Source: an uncultured Ruminococcus sp. (GTDB lineage Bacteria > Bacillota > Clostridia > Oscillospirales > Ruminococcaceae). From it: 64,000 nt of DNA. The stretch is taken from NCBI RefSeq assembly GCF_947301925.1, contig NZ_CAMYUE010000011.1, forward strand, positions 1 to 64,000, read 5' to 3'. Shown here piece after piece: positions 1-9,000 of the stretch (position 1 is the first letter of the stretch; every line of letters begins with the position of its first letter). Both the position numbers and the translations under genes were made by a program. The notes under the pieces are model-generated. The model was not told the DNA's origin, searched no databases, and worked only from the letters and a program-made list of their open reading frames with translations.

Positions 1-72
1 AGAAAGGTTTGTCCCCGATAATTACGCATAAATTGCTATATAAGCACCACGGTTAAGCGATACTTTTTTCAT

Positions 73-1494
73 TTACTTTTTCATATTCTTTATGAACTCC
101 ACAAGGTCATAAACGGGAGTTCCCGACGATTGGTATGCGTAGAATGCAAGTATAAGCGAAGCGTCTACCGCATTCACGTCGCCGTCAAGGTTGACGTCAG
201 CCGCTACAGTCTGCCTGCTGTCGGTAAATGTGGAAAGACCCTTGTCCGAGGACAGCGAAGCATATTCCGCAAGCACCTGTGATGCGTCAACCGAATTGAT
301 CTCGCCGTCGTTATTGACGTCGCCCAGAGTATATGGCGGATCCGCTATAACAGTGATAATGCTCTTTGCAAGTCCCTTGGTGAAGATATGCTCCGTCATT
401 GCCGTTCCCTTTGCGTCATACTCAAAGTTGCTGAACAAAGGCTGTATCACTCCGTACTTTGAGGGACCCACCTCTACAGTGAAGCTGTCACCTGCCTTGC
501 AGTCATCGGGAAGCACAAAGGTGAGTATCCACATCTGACCGTCCCTGCCTGCGTTCTCGCTTCCTGCGGTGTCGAGAACTATGAAGTCGCCTGTGTCGCC
601 GGCTGCCTGCGCTGTGGTAAGCTTCTCAACAGCCGAACCGCTGACAGCCTCCTTCAGTTTCAGGCGCTTGTCAAAATAGACATACACCACTGTATCACAG
701 TACAGACCGTCGGCTCCCTCCACAGAGAGAACTACATTCTGCTGTGAGCCGTTAGCCTTGCTGAGATACACCTGACTGCTGTTCATTCGGAACACGGGCT
801 TTCCCTGTACCGCTGGCATTGTAGTTGTGGTAGTTGTTGTTGTTGTTGTTGTCGTTGTTGTAGTGGTGGTTGTTGTGGTCTTCTTTGTTGTGGTAGTGAC
901 CTTTTTTGTGGTGGTAGTGGTCTTTTTCGCAGCAGTAGTCGTCGTTGCAGCCGCCTTAGTTGTAGTGGTTGTCACTGCCGGCTCTTCCGATACAGCCTTG
1001 AAGCTATATCCGTACTTCGCGGCATATGCCGCAGCCGTCGAACCGTCTGCGCCTGCGATGACGCCCTTGTACTCGCCTGTCTTTCCGTCGGACTTCAGAC
1101 TGTTGCATATGGTAGTGCTGCTGTCGGCTATGACGCAGCTCTTGTTTTCGATGTAAATGTATGTAAGAGCGCTGCATTTCTCAAAAGCGGAGCTCTCTAT
1201 GTCAGTGACGCTGGCGGGAACGCTGATCTTTTCCGCCTTCGAGTCCGCAAAGGCTCTGCTGCCGACCTTTGTAACGGGCATAGCCGATATCCTGGGCGGA
1301 ATGCTGACCTCTCCCTCCGCAGCAGCTGCGTTGCCAACCTCTACATGGTCGCTGTACTTATAATATGTGATATCGCCTGCGATAACCAGTGAATAATCCG
1401 CTCTACCGGCATTGCCGCCGAAAGAAGCAGCGGGCAGGGCTGATCCTGCCAGAACTGCTGATATCGCCGCAGAAACAAGACTTTTTAACTTCAT
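73..1494 (-). CDS. Secreted LRR / Thr-linker / cohesin-like / dockerin protein
   Basis: This is a 473-residue secreted protein. Residues 1-24 form a signal peptide. Residues 60-165 resemble BspA-type leucine-rich repeats (motifs like VGSRAFADS and IESSAFEKCSAL). Residues 174-226 are an almost pure Thr linker. Residues 232-385 form a beta-rich module resembling a cohesin. Residues 391-455 are a dockerin with two calcium loops, DVNNDGEINSVD and DVNLDGDVNAVD. A cohesin plus a dockerin on one chain is the plan of a cellulosome adaptor such as ScaC; that role is inferred. This dockerin differs from those of the enzymes in the window, so it probably binds another cohesin class. The ATG follows AAAGGAG. 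The gene lies 15 nt behind the glycosyltransferase, probably in one transcript. The dockerin is secure; the cohesin call is tentative. Confidence 0.8.
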   Translation of the reverse strand: MKLKSLVSAAISAVLAGSALPAASFGGNAGRADYSLVIAGDITYYKYSDHVEVGNAAAAEGEVSIPPRISAMPVTKVGSRAFADSKAEKISVPASVTDIESSAFEKCSALTYIYIENKSCVIADSSTTICNSLKSDGKTGEYKGVIAGADGSTAAAYAAKYGYSFKAVSEEPAVTTTTTKAAATTTTAAKKTTTTTKKVTTTTKKTTTTTTTTTTTTTTTTTTTTMPAVQGKPVFRMNSSQVYLSKANGSQQNVVLSVEGADGLYCDTVVYVYFDKRLKLKEAVSGSAVEKLTTAQAAGDTGDFIVLDTAGSENAGRDGQMWILTFVLPDDCKAGDSFTVEVGPSKYGVIQPLFSNFEYDAKGTAMTEHIFTKGLAKSIITVIADPPYTLGDVNNDGEINSVDASQVLAEYASLSSDKGLSTFTDSRQTVAADVNLDGDVNAVDASLILAFYAYQSSGTPVYDLVEFIKNMKK

Positions 1495-1509
1495 ATTAGC
1501 TCCTTTGAA

Positions 1510-2256
1510 TCATGATCTGTCATTGTAATCGTAAAACATCTCGTCCATGAGCCTGTCGTATTCCTCATGGTCGCCGAAAGCCGCCTTTATAAGGGCTCCT
1601 GCATTCCTGAAGGCCAGCCTGAAATACAGCCAGTCCCCCATATCATCATACTTACGCGTGGAATTAATCAAATAATTCCTACGCAGACAGCCGTAAAGCT
1701 TCCCCTGCTTCCTGCCGTATGCTCTCAGCGCCTTGGCAGTGGCTATATCCTCCGCTGCCTTTTTCTCCACAAATCCTCCTATGGCGTCAAAGCTGCGCTT
1801 CTCCGCCCAGAATATGCCGCAGTAAAGTCCCGTGAGCCTGAAGCTCACACGGCACAGTATATCATTGAGCCACAGCGGAAAAGAGTACCTCTCAAAGCGC
1901 AGGGGCGCTCCGCCGCCGATATATCTGCCGCTGTTGAGTTTCCCCAGCACCTCGCGGATCGTGTTCGCTGTCATGCGGTTGTCGCAGTCAATAGTCATTA
2001 TGACCTTTCCCCGCGCCGCAGCTATGCCCGCATTGCGCACCGTGGCTATACACCGGCTCTCGTTGGTGACTACACGGGCTCCGTTTGCCTCTGCGAGCTC
2101 CGCAGTCCTGTCGGTACACCTGTTGCAGACCACTATGATCTCAACTCCGCATTTCACACGGGCTGCCGCCTGTTTCACGGACTCTATACAGCGTACCACA
2201 TACTTTTCCTCGTTATGAGCAGGTACTATGACCGAAACCTTTATATCCCCCGTCAC
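1510..2256 (-). CDS. Glycosyltransferase family 2
   Basis: This is a GT-A fold glycosyltransferase of family 2, expected to be cytosolic or membrane-associated and to transfer a sugar from a nucleotide-sugar donor. It opens with VSVIVPAHNEE and continues with a VVCNRCTDRT segment and a TIDCDNRM motif that supplies the DXD-like metal site. The start chosen is GTG at 2256, which has AAGGAG 8 nt upstream. A longer reading from TTG at 2286 would begin within 10 nt of the promoter -10 box, so it is unlikely. The protein is about 248 residues. The acceptor is unknown; the downstream dockerin gene may share its transcript. Confidence 0.85.
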   Translation of the reverse strand: MTGDIKVSVIVPAHNEEKYVVRCIESVKQAAARVKCGVEIIVVCNRCTDRTAELAEANGARVVTNESRCIATVRNAGIAAARGKVIMTIDCDNRMTANTIREVLGKLNSGRYIGGGAPLRFERYSFPLWLNDILCRVSFRLTGLYCGIFWAEKRSFDAIGGFVEKKAAEDIATAKALRAYGRKQGKLYGCLRRNYLINSTRKYDDMGDWLYFRLAFRNAGALIKAAFGDHEEYDRLMDEMFYDYNDRS

Positions 2257-2295
2257 AGCTCTCGCTCCTTCCCTTTCCTTCTTCAAGTCCTTTAA

Positions 2296-2324
2296 ATTAT
2301 ATCACTTTTCAGCCCACTGGTCAA
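2296..2324 (-). promoter_or_regulatory. Sigma-A promoter for the GT2 / dockerin pair
   Basis: On the minus strand TTGACC (2319-2324) is followed after 17 nt by TATAAT (2296-2301). This places the transcript start near 2289, about 33 nt ahead of the GTG start. Confidence 0.65.
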
Positions 2325-2383
2325 TAGAATCCCGTTCTTTATACTATTATATAAGAAAAATTTGATTTTTTCGCGAAAAACGC

Positions 2384-2412
2384 TTGACTTTTCCGTTTGG
2401 GTATGTTATAAT
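2384..2412 (+). promoter_or_regulatory. Sigma-A promoter of the rpmG-secE-nusG-rplK-rplA operon
   Basis: TTGACT (2384-2389), a 17-nt spacer and TATAAT (2407-2412), with TG at 2404-2405 giving an extended -10. The start of transcription should fall close to 2419, where the leader hairpin begins. Confidence 0.8.
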
Positions 2413-2419
2413 TTTAGTA

Positions 2420-2487
2420 CCTCGTTGGGGGTTTATTTTTTTGTCCCCGTGCGAGGGAGGCAAACAACCTACCTTCGGTAACGAAGG
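2420..2487 (+). promoter_or_regulatory. Structured 5' leader of rpmG
   Basis: Two hairpins are visible. CCTCG (2420-2424) plus GGGG (2427-2430) pair with CCCC (2445-2448) plus CGAGG (2452-2456). CCTTCG (2472-2477) pairs with CGAAGG (2482-2487) around a GTAA loop. The first begins at the predicted transcript start. A regulatory role is inferred. Confidence 0.4.
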
Positions 2488-2512
2488 AAGTACTAATTCA
2501 GGAGGTGCCGAT

Positions 2513-2662
2513 ATGAGAGTAAAGGTTACTTTAGCTTGCACAGAGTGCAAACAGCGCAACTATGTTTCCAAGAAAAACAAGAAGAATGACCCTGACAGAA
2601 TTGAAATGATGAAGCATTGCAAGTTCTGCAGAAAGCATACTCTTCACAAGGAAACAAAGTAA
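2513..2662 (+). CDS. rpmG: 50S ribosomal protein L33
   Basis: This 49-residue protein is bL33 of the large ribosomal subunit. It has the zinc-ribbon form, with CTEC at residues 9-12 and CKFC at 36-39, so it should bind zinc. The ATG at 2513 is preceded by AGGAGG; longer upstream readings start inside the promoter and are not credible. It heads the secE-nusG operon, the normal place for rpmG in Firmicutes. Zinc-binding L33 forms are often replaced by Cys-free paralogues under zinc limitation; no such copy is in this window. Confidence 0.97.
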   Translation: MRVKVTLACTECKQRNYVSKKNKKNDPDRIEMMKHCKFCRKHTLHKETK

Positions 2663-2679
2663 TCGGAAGGGGTATTTTT

Positions 2680-2916
2680 ATGGCTAAGAATAACTCTTCA
2701 AAGAAGGAGAAGTCCGAGAAGAAACAGGGCAATAAGATTGTCAAGTGGTTCAAGGATCTCAGAATCGAATTCAAGAAAGTGGTTTGGCCGACCAAAAAGA
2801 CTGTTATCAACAACACTTCAGTTGTTCTGGGCGTTATAATCGCTTCAGCAGCTCTTGTTGGTCTCTTCGATCAGGGCTGTCTCGCCCTTATGCGTCTCAT
2901 CTATAACGCAGGCTGA
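2680..2916 (+). CDS. secE: Preprotein translocase subunit SecE
   Basis: SecE clamps the SecY channel in the cytoplasmic membrane. This 78-residue form has a Lys-rich cytoplasmic tail, the conserved amphipathic stretch with FKKVVWPTKK, and one membrane helix at about residues 47-68. That is the short, single-helix Gram-positive form. The ATG at 2680 follows GGAAGGGG. It sits 17 nt after rpmG and 16 nt before nusG, so the three are co-transcribed. Confidence 0.96.
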   Translation: MAKNNSSKKEKSEKKQGNKIVKWFKDLRIEFKKVVWPTKKTVINNTSVVLGVIIASAALVGLFDQGCLALMRLIYNAG

Positions 2917-2932
2917 TTTTAGGAGGATCATT

Positions 2933-3460
2933 ATGTCAGAAGCAGCAAAGTGGTATGTTATCCACACATATTCGGGCTATGAGAATAAGGTGGCCCAGAA
3001 TATTGAAAAGGTTGTAGAAAACCGTAAGCTTCATGAACTTATCCAAGAGGTAAGGGTTCCTACCGAAAAAGCCGAGGAGATCACAGACGGCAAAACCAAG
3101 GAAGTAGAACGCAAGACCTATCCGGGCTACGTTCTCGTCAAGATGGTCATGAACGATGATTCATGGTACGTCGTTAGAAATACCAGAGGCTGTACAGGCT
3201 TCGTCGGCCCCGCTTCAGAGCCTACTCCCCTTTCGGAAGAGGAAGTAAAGAAGCTCTTCGGCGTTGAGGTAACTACCGTTTCGGTAAACTTCAAGGTGGG
3301 CGACAGCGTCCGTATCTCAGGTACTGCTATGGACGGATTTATAGGTGTCGTTCAGAACATCAATCTCGACGACCGCTCAGTAGACCTTCTCGTCTCAATG
3401 TTCGGTCGTGAAACCCCCACTACGCTCCCTATCAACCAGGTAGTTAAGGTGGAGGATTAG
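2933..3460 (+). CDS. nusG: Transcription termination/antitermination factor NusG
   Basis: NusG binds RNA polymerase and influences pausing, termination and coupling to translation. The 175-residue protein has the NGN domain at the N terminus (KWYVIHTYSGYENKVA, then the YPGYVLVKM core) and a KOW domain at the C terminus (FKVGDSVRISGTAMDGFIG). The ATG at 2933 lies just after AGGAGG; an upstream in-frame reading overlaps secE and is rejected. It is followed by the leader of rplK. Confidence 0.97.
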   Translation: MSEAAKWYVIHTYSGYENKVAQNIEKVVENRKLHELIQEVRVPTEKAEEITDGKTKEVERKTYPGYVLVKMVMNDDSWYVVRNTRGCTGFVGPASEPTPLSEEEVKKLFGVEVTTVSVNFKVGDSVRISGTAMDGFIGVVQNINLDDRSVDLLVSMFGRETPTTLPINQVVKVED

Positions 3461-3472
3461 TTCAGGTCAAAA

Positions 3473-3535
3473 GAAACCCCGAGGTTTGGGTTTCCGTGGG
3501 AGAGGTAAAATAATTCTTGCCTCGCCATTTACCAC
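3473..3535 (+). promoter_or_regulatory. rplK leader: hairpin plus GTGGGAG...TTACCAC element
   Basis: GAAACCC (3473-3479) pairs with GGGTTTC (3488-3494). Next comes GTGGGAGAGG (3496-3505) and, after a short loop, TTACCAC (3529-3535). The same pair of motifs recurs ahead of rplA. Known r-protein operons are autoregulated by L1 or L10 binding mRNA leaders; assignment to L1 is inferred. Confidence 0.5.
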
Positions 3536-3555
3536 ATTTATGGAGGTGCGAATAC

Positions 3556-3981
3556 ATGGCACAGAAAGTAGTTGGCTACATTAAGCTTCAGATCGCAGCA
3601 GGAAAGGCTACTCCTGCCCCCCCTGTTGGTCCTGCACTGGGTCAGCACGGCGTTAACATCATGGCATTCACAAAGGAATTCAACGAGAGAACAAAGAACG
3701 ACATCGGTATGATCATCCCTGTTGTTATCACTGTTTACGCAGATCGTTCATTCTCGTTCATCACTAAGACTCCCCCCGCTGCAGTCCTCATCAAGAAGGC
3801 TTGCAACATCAACAGCGGTTCAGGAGTTCCCAATAAGACTAAGGTCGCTAACATCACTAAGGAACAGGTTCAGAAGATTGCTGAGACAAAGATGCCTGAC
3901 CTCAATGCAGGTTCTCTCGAAGCAGCTATGAGCATGATCGCAGGTACAGCTCGTTCAATGGGCGTTGTAGTTGTTGACTAA
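3556..3981 (+). CDS. rplK: 50S ribosomal protein L11
   Basis: uL11 forms the base of the ribosomal stalk and binds the GTPase-associated region of 23S rRNA. The 141-residue protein shows the family hallmarks: an N-terminal domain with [23 protein letters not shown] and a C-terminal RNA-binding domain ending [12 protein letters not shown]. The ATG at 3556 follows TGGAGG; the longer reading from 3517 would run through the leader element. Codons are strongly biased, as expected for a highly expressed gene. Confidence 0.97.
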   Translation: MAQKVVGYIKLQIAAGKATPAPPVGPALGQHGVNIMAFTKEFNERTKNDIGMIIPVVITVYADRSFSFITKTPPAAVLIKKACNINSGSGVPNKTKVANITKEQVQKIAETKMPDLNAGSLEAAMSMIAGTARSMGVVVVD

Positions 3982-4003
3982 TCAATTTTTTGAATGATGA
4001 AGT

Positions 4004-4088
4004 GGGGAGCTATTCCCCGTTCGGAGTTCTATTGGTGGGAGGAAAATTCCGCTAATCGGGCAAGCTATAAGCTTCCCGGTATTACCAC
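4004..4088 (+). promoter_or_regulatory. rplA leader: second GTGGGAG...TTACCAC element
   Basis: GGGGA (4004-4008) pairs with TCCCC (4014-4018). It is followed by GTGGGAGG (4035-4042) and TTACCAC (4082-4088), with a GGGAAGC-type inner stem between. The arrangement repeats that before rplK. Likely an r-protein binding or processing element; not proven. Confidence 0.5.
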
Positions 4089-4107
4089 TTAAATAGGAGG
4101 AAATATA

Positions 4108-4803
4108 ATGAAACACGGCAAAAAATATGTTGACAGCGCAAAGGCTGTTGATTATGCAAAGCAGTATGATTCCACAGAGGCTCTTGACCTCGTGTGCAAG
4201 AATGCAAAGGCTAAGTTCGATGAGACTATCGAAGCTCACATCCGTCTCGGCGTTGACTCAAGACACGCTGACCAGCAGGTAAGAGGCGCTGTTGTACTTC
4301 CCAACGGTACAGGTAAGACTGTTCGTGTATGCGTATTCTGCAAGGAAGACAAGTATGAGGCAGCTCAGGCTGCAGGCGCTGAGTACGTTGGCGGTCAGGA
4401 TCTCGTTGACAAGATCATGAAGGAAAACTGGATGGACTTCGACGTTGTTGTTGCTTCACCCGACATGATGGGTCTCGTTGGTCGTCTCGGTAAGGTCCTC
4501 GGTCCCCGTGGACTTATGCCTAACCCCAAGGCAGGTACAGTAACTCCCGATGTTGCTAAGGCTGTTACAGAGGCTAAGGCCGGTAAGATCGAGTATCGTC
4601 TCGACAAGACCAACATCATCCACTGCCCTATCGGCAAGGCTTCATTCGGCGCTGCAAAGCTGGAGGAGAACTTCAATACTCTTATGGAAGCAGTTGTTAA
4701 GGCTAAGCCTGCTGCTGCCAAGGGTACTTACCTCAAGAGCTGCACAGTTACTTCAACAATGGGCCCCGGCGTTCCCGTTGCTACTGCTAAGTACGGTGTC
4801 TGA
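4108..4803 (+). CDS. rplA: 50S ribosomal protein L1
   Basis: uL1 forms the movable L1 stalk and, in well-studied bacteria, represses its own operon by binding the mRNA. The 231-residue protein is full length, with the L1 core motifs [12 protein letters not shown] and [14 protein letters not shown]. The ATG follows AGGAGG. It is the last gene of this operon: a strong terminator follows and the next gene is convergent, so rplJ and rplL are not adjacent here. Confidence 0.97.
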   Translation: MKHGKKYVDSAKAVDYAKQYDSTEALDLVCKNAKAKFDETIEAHIRLGVDSRHADQQVRGAVVLPNGTGKTVRVCVFCKEDKYEAAQAAGAEYVGGQDLVDKIMKENWMDFDVVVASPDMMGLVGRLGKVLGPRGLMPNPKAGTVTPDVAKAVTEAKAGKIEYRLDKTNIIHCPIGKASFGAAKLEENFNTLMEAVVKAKPAAAKGTYLKSCTVTSTMGPGVPVATAKYGV

Positions 4804-4821
4804 TCACTGAATAGTAAAACG

Positions 4822-4852
4822 AAAGGCTTCACATAATGTGAAGCCTTTTTTA
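4822..4852 (+). terminator. Rho-independent terminator after rplA
   Basis: A 13-bp stem, AAAGGCTTCACAT against ATGTGAAGCCTTT, is followed by a T run. It ends the ribosomal operon and separates it from the convergent gene at 4853. Confidence 0.92.
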
Positions 4853-5938
4853 TTATTGTGGTTTGAACAGTGCGCCCGTGCCGTTCTGGGCGATCTTCTT
4901 GAAGGCCTCCTTCATTACGGCCTGCTGCTCGGGACGCAGCTTAGATATGGCTTTTATAATGGCAGGATAGGAGCTGAGCTTTGTTAGCTCCTTCAGGGTC
5001 TCCTTGTCGGGAGCCTTCAGTATCTCAAACAGGGAATCCGTGAATATCTCACGCTCGGTGTCGCTGAAGTCCGACAGCATACCCGATATGGCCTTGTTTA
5101 TAACATCGCCCGACCGCTTCAGCCTGTCGGCAATGAGGAAACGGTTGCGGCGTATCTCCCAGTAATAGGCGTAATGCTGCTTTATGCCGTTGACGGAGGT
5201 CTTTACTATCCGCGGGTCTGAGCCGCTTCCCAGAAGCATACCGACAATAGAGGCCTCGGGTACGAAGCTCCTTATCCTCGGCAGCATATCCTGGTATATC
5301 TCCGAGGTCAGCACCTCGTCCCTGAAGCCGGGGCCGTCGTAGGAATAGATATTGGTTATCCTTCGCCTTATGCCCTCGTCGCAGTACAGCGAGCTGTATA
5401 TTGCGGAGTTTCCGCCCTTGGAGTGTCCGCCCAGACGAATGGGATAGTCCCCGTCGGAAAAGGCGGCATTCACATACTCTATGGCACGCTGCTGACCTGC
5501 GGTCTGCTGCATATAGCTGAGGTTGAAGTCCTCCTTCCAGCCCACAACAGAGCCGTCGGTGCCGCGGAAGGCCGCAAAGCCGCTTCCGTCGCAGAGACGG
5601 TAGGTCAGCGCCGAGAATTGCAGATCCTCGGTGTGCTCTGTGTCGCTGACGTAGCCCCGGAGAGTCGTTCCCCTGTATCGCCGTGATTCCGCCAGTCTTC
5701 TGAAAAGCAGGTTATCCTGCTCGAATGTCAGTATCCTCCGCTTTGTATCGACCTGTTCGGGATCATATCTGCGGTAGGCGTCGGCAAAGGAGATCTCCTC
5801 ATCGAATTTATCCGAAACGACTCCGTCAAGGATAACGTAGCAGAACTGTGATAGGATCATTCCGTCAATTTCATTGAACGGATCGGCTGAAAACGGCACA
5901 TCGCCGCGCCAGTCAAGATAGTCAAGAATATTAGCCAG
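4853..5938 (-). CDS. DUF2974 (Mbeg1-like) alpha/beta hydrolase
   Basis: The protein (about 361 residues) belongs to the DUF2974 alpha/beta-hydrolase family, a lipase-like group without a settled substrate. The nucleophile elbow GGHSKGG is clear, after an FRGTDGS strand typical of lipase-3 folds. There is no signal peptide, so it is cytosolic. Family members begin with ANILDYLDWRGD; that phrase here starts at a CTG codon at 5938 with AGGAGG 8 nt upstream, so a CTG start is proposed. An in-frame TTG at 5965 lies inside the terminator hairpin of the upstream cellulase gene and is unlikely. Confidence 0.8.
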   Translation of the reverse strand: MANILDYLDWRGDVPFSADPFNEIDGMILSQFCYVILDGVVSDKFDEEISFADAYRRYDPEQVDTKRRILTFEQDNLLFRRLAESRRYRGTTLRGYVSDTEHTEDLQFSALTYRLCDGSGFAAFRGTDGSVVGWKEDFNLSYMQQTAGQQRAIEYVNAAFSDGDYPIRLGGHSKGGNSAIYSSLYCDEGIRRRITNIYSYDGPGFRDEVLTSEIYQDMLPRIRSFVPEASIVGMLLGSGSDPRIVKTSVNGIKQHYAYYWEIRRNRFLIADRLKRSGDVINKAISGMLSDFSDTEREIFTDSLFEILKAPDKETLKELTKLSSYPAIIKAISKLRPEQQAVMKEAFKKIAQNGTGALFKPQ

Positions 5939-5957
5939 AGTAATTACCTCCTGTCTG

Positions 5958-5987
5958 AAAAACAAAGCGACGCCGAAGCGCCGCTTT
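5958..5987 (-). terminator. Terminator of the CBM-GH9-dockerin gene
   Basis: On the minus strand AAAGCGGCGC, a TTCG loop and GCGTCGCTTT form a 10-bp stem with one G-U pair, followed by GTTTTT. It lies directly in front of the ribosome site of the DUF2974 gene, leaving no room for a separate promoter between them. Confidence 0.8.
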
Positions 5988-6006
5988 ATTATTTCATGCC
6001 ATATAA

Positions 6007-9000
6007 TTATGCATTAGGGTTGAGTGTAGAGATCTTGTGGAGGAGGTACTCCTGGATGCGGAGAGCATCGTTAGAAGTAAGACCTGTTACAGATGTATCT
6101 ACATCACCGTTGAGCTTACCCTGCTCAGTAAGGTGCTTAGCGTCAGAACCGTTAAGACCGTACTTGTTGGGGTTAGCAAGGCTCTGCATGATGAGGATAG
6201 CGTCAGCCAGCTCAACAACACCGTCACAGTTTGTATCGCCCCAAACAACGTTTGTAGGAGGAGCAGTTGTGGTTGTGGTTGTTGTTGTAGGAGGTGTAGT
6301 TGTAGTTGTGGTTGTTGTACCACCGGAAGGTGTCTTTCCGAAATCAGGAGCCTCATCATCGAAGAATGACATAGCCCATGCGAAAGGAGCGTTCCAGTTG
6401 ATTGTAACCTCGTTTACAGACCAAGCCTCGATGGAGTCAACGAAGCACTTCTGTGAAGCAACTGTACCACGCTTGTATCCGAGACCACCAACATAGGGAT
6501 CCTGGAGGCCTGCGCCGCAACCACCTGACATAACTCCTGAAGGAGCCATCGGGAAGTCGTGGTCAAGCTCGTAAGACCAGTATCTGTGGTGAGGATTGTT
6601 GGAGTGGTATGTACCGTAGCCGGTAACGAATGAGAAGCCGAGACCGTTACGTCCGAAGATGTAGTCAAGAGCAGCAACCATACCGTTAGCGTACTTCATA
6701 TCGTGATCAGATACATCGTAAGCATAAGCCATAACGATAGCATTGTTGATTACGAATGAGTTTGAACCCCACTCATAACCCTCAACAACTTCATCACCGA
6801 TATTGATAGCATCTGTGAACTTGGTTCCCTTATAAGGAATGCCCATACCGTTTGAAGAGCCGTTCTCGAAGTCGATATATGTATCAGCAGCAGTCTTGAT
6901 GTTCTCCTTGATAGTAGCCTTATCAGCGTCAGATGTCTTGTCGCTGAGGAGGAGGGTCAGAGTACCCAGACCTGCTGTACAGCCCCAGTTGAATGAGCTG
7001 AATGAACCGTTGTTCTCACCGCCGCCGAGGCTGCAGGTAAGATCGAATGCCTTATCGTGACCGTCGCCCTCGTGGATGTTCTTGTAATCCTTGAGGAAGC
7101 TGTAGTACTCATCATCACCTGTTGTTGAGAAGAGCTCACAAGCTGCCCAGTAAGCATCGTCGTCTACATATGTATCACCGTAGCCGCCGCCGCCGATAGC
7201 CTGATCGAGAGGAGCGAACTGAGGATCTGTCTTCCAAGCCTCAGGACCAAGATCCTTGCCGTACCACTTGGACTTCTTAGCCATTACAGCCTTCCATGAG
7301 TTTTCAGCGTTCTTGAGGCACTTATCAGCGAATGAATCGTCGATGCCCTTCCACAGACGTGCAGCCTGTGCAGCACAAGCGATCATGTTGAATGTAGCAG
7401 CATACGTCGGAGGCTTAACTATACGAGTTGTGCCCCACTCCTTCTGATAGTTTGAAGGATCGGTAGCAAGACCTGTCCACTTGTGGTCGTGCATCTTGTG
7501 GTATACAAGACCTTCGCAGTCAGACCATGATGAATCCTTGGAAGAAACGATCATATTGAACATCCACTCGAGCTCAACTCTTGACTCGTCAAGTACGTCA
7601 GGCGAACCTGTACCGTCAAACTTAACGCTTCCTACGCTGTAGTTCTGAGGAATTGACATTGTCTTATCATCAGCCCACTTAGCGTCTGTGCCCTGAGCCT
7701 TTGATCTCTCATACATATTCTGGAGAGTCCATACAGAGATACCGCCGTTAACAACGTACTTACCGTGGTCACCGGCATCGTACCAACCGCCTACGCAGTC
7801 GATCTGATAGTCCTTGTCTCCGTCGAATTCCTGGCCGTATGCTCTTACCCACTTAGACTGAACATAAGCCATATCTGTAGGTGCGTGACCTCCTGTATGA
7901 GCAAGACCCTTCTTGCCCTTAGGATCCTTGGGATTGTAAGAAGTGATGTACTTCTCCTCGATAGACATACCTGAACGGTTCTGATAGTAATAGTTCATAG
8001 CGTCCTTGAGGATGCCGTTGTATGTATCACCCTTACCGATCTTGAACTCGTGGCTGATGTACTTCTTGTATGTCTCGTTAGTCTTCTTGTTGAGGAATGT
8101 ATTTGAAGTATCGTCTACTTCGATAGTATATGTGCCGGGTTCGTTAACTTCAGAGAAATCAAGAATCTGGCAGTAGTCGCCTGCGTCCTTATCATAGCCT
8201 ACAGGCTTACCTGTACCTGTGAATACAGCTGTACCGTTCTTCTTAACTGTGAAGCTTACAGCGCTCTTCTCTGTGCTTGTAGCATAAGTAGCCTTCTTGT
8301 CAGCGCCAACGAAGTAACCAACCTGGTTGATTCTTACGTCACTTCTGGGAGTGATAACGCCCAGCTCGTTTGTGGGATCCCAGAGACAAGGTGTGCTTGA
8401 AGAGTCCTTATATGTGTCTCCGCAGGTCTCACAGTCAAGCTTCATGTTATCGAACTTGAGAGTTGTACCCTCCTTGAAGCAGTCATTAGGCTGGTATGAA
8501 CCAGCACCACCGTAGTGGAATGCCCACTCAGCAACTTCCAGAGTCTTTGTAGCTGTGAAAGAGCTGTCGAACTTGTTAGCACCAGCGCTGATCTTAACGT
8601 TGCTCCAGCCCTGATCCCAAGCGTCTGCATTATTCTGCCATACGCCGTTTACACCGTCGAGAGGTGCGATATGAGTATGGAGCTCACCAGCGTTTGAAGC
8701 ATCAACTTCCCAGTGGATAGTGTACTTATGACCTGACTCGATGTGGAGACTTCTGTGTCTGAACTGGCAGTCCCATCTGGAGTCACCGCCGCGCTCTTTT
8801 CCGCCGGGGTTAACGATAGTACAGTTATATGTACCATCTGAAATGTCGAACTTCTGCTCTGCGGGGTTTGTTACACAAATATGCCAAGGAAGACCGATAC
8901 CGTCATCGAAGTCGTTCTGTCCAAGGCAGTTACCTGCTGCTGCGCTCATAGGAACGAGTGCTGCAACACTTGAAGCAACCATTGAAGCTGCCATCAGGCT

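Noticed and set aside
827..1156. Open frame encoding almost only valine, opposite the Thr-rich linker
   Set aside because: It is the antisense shadow of ACA/ACC/ACT-rich linker codons; similar shadows occur opposite the linkers of the two cellulases and the pectinase.
2256..2286. Longer N terminus of the glycosyltransferase from TTG 2286
   Set aside because: It begins within 10 nt of the -10 box, while GTG 2256 has a good ribosome site.
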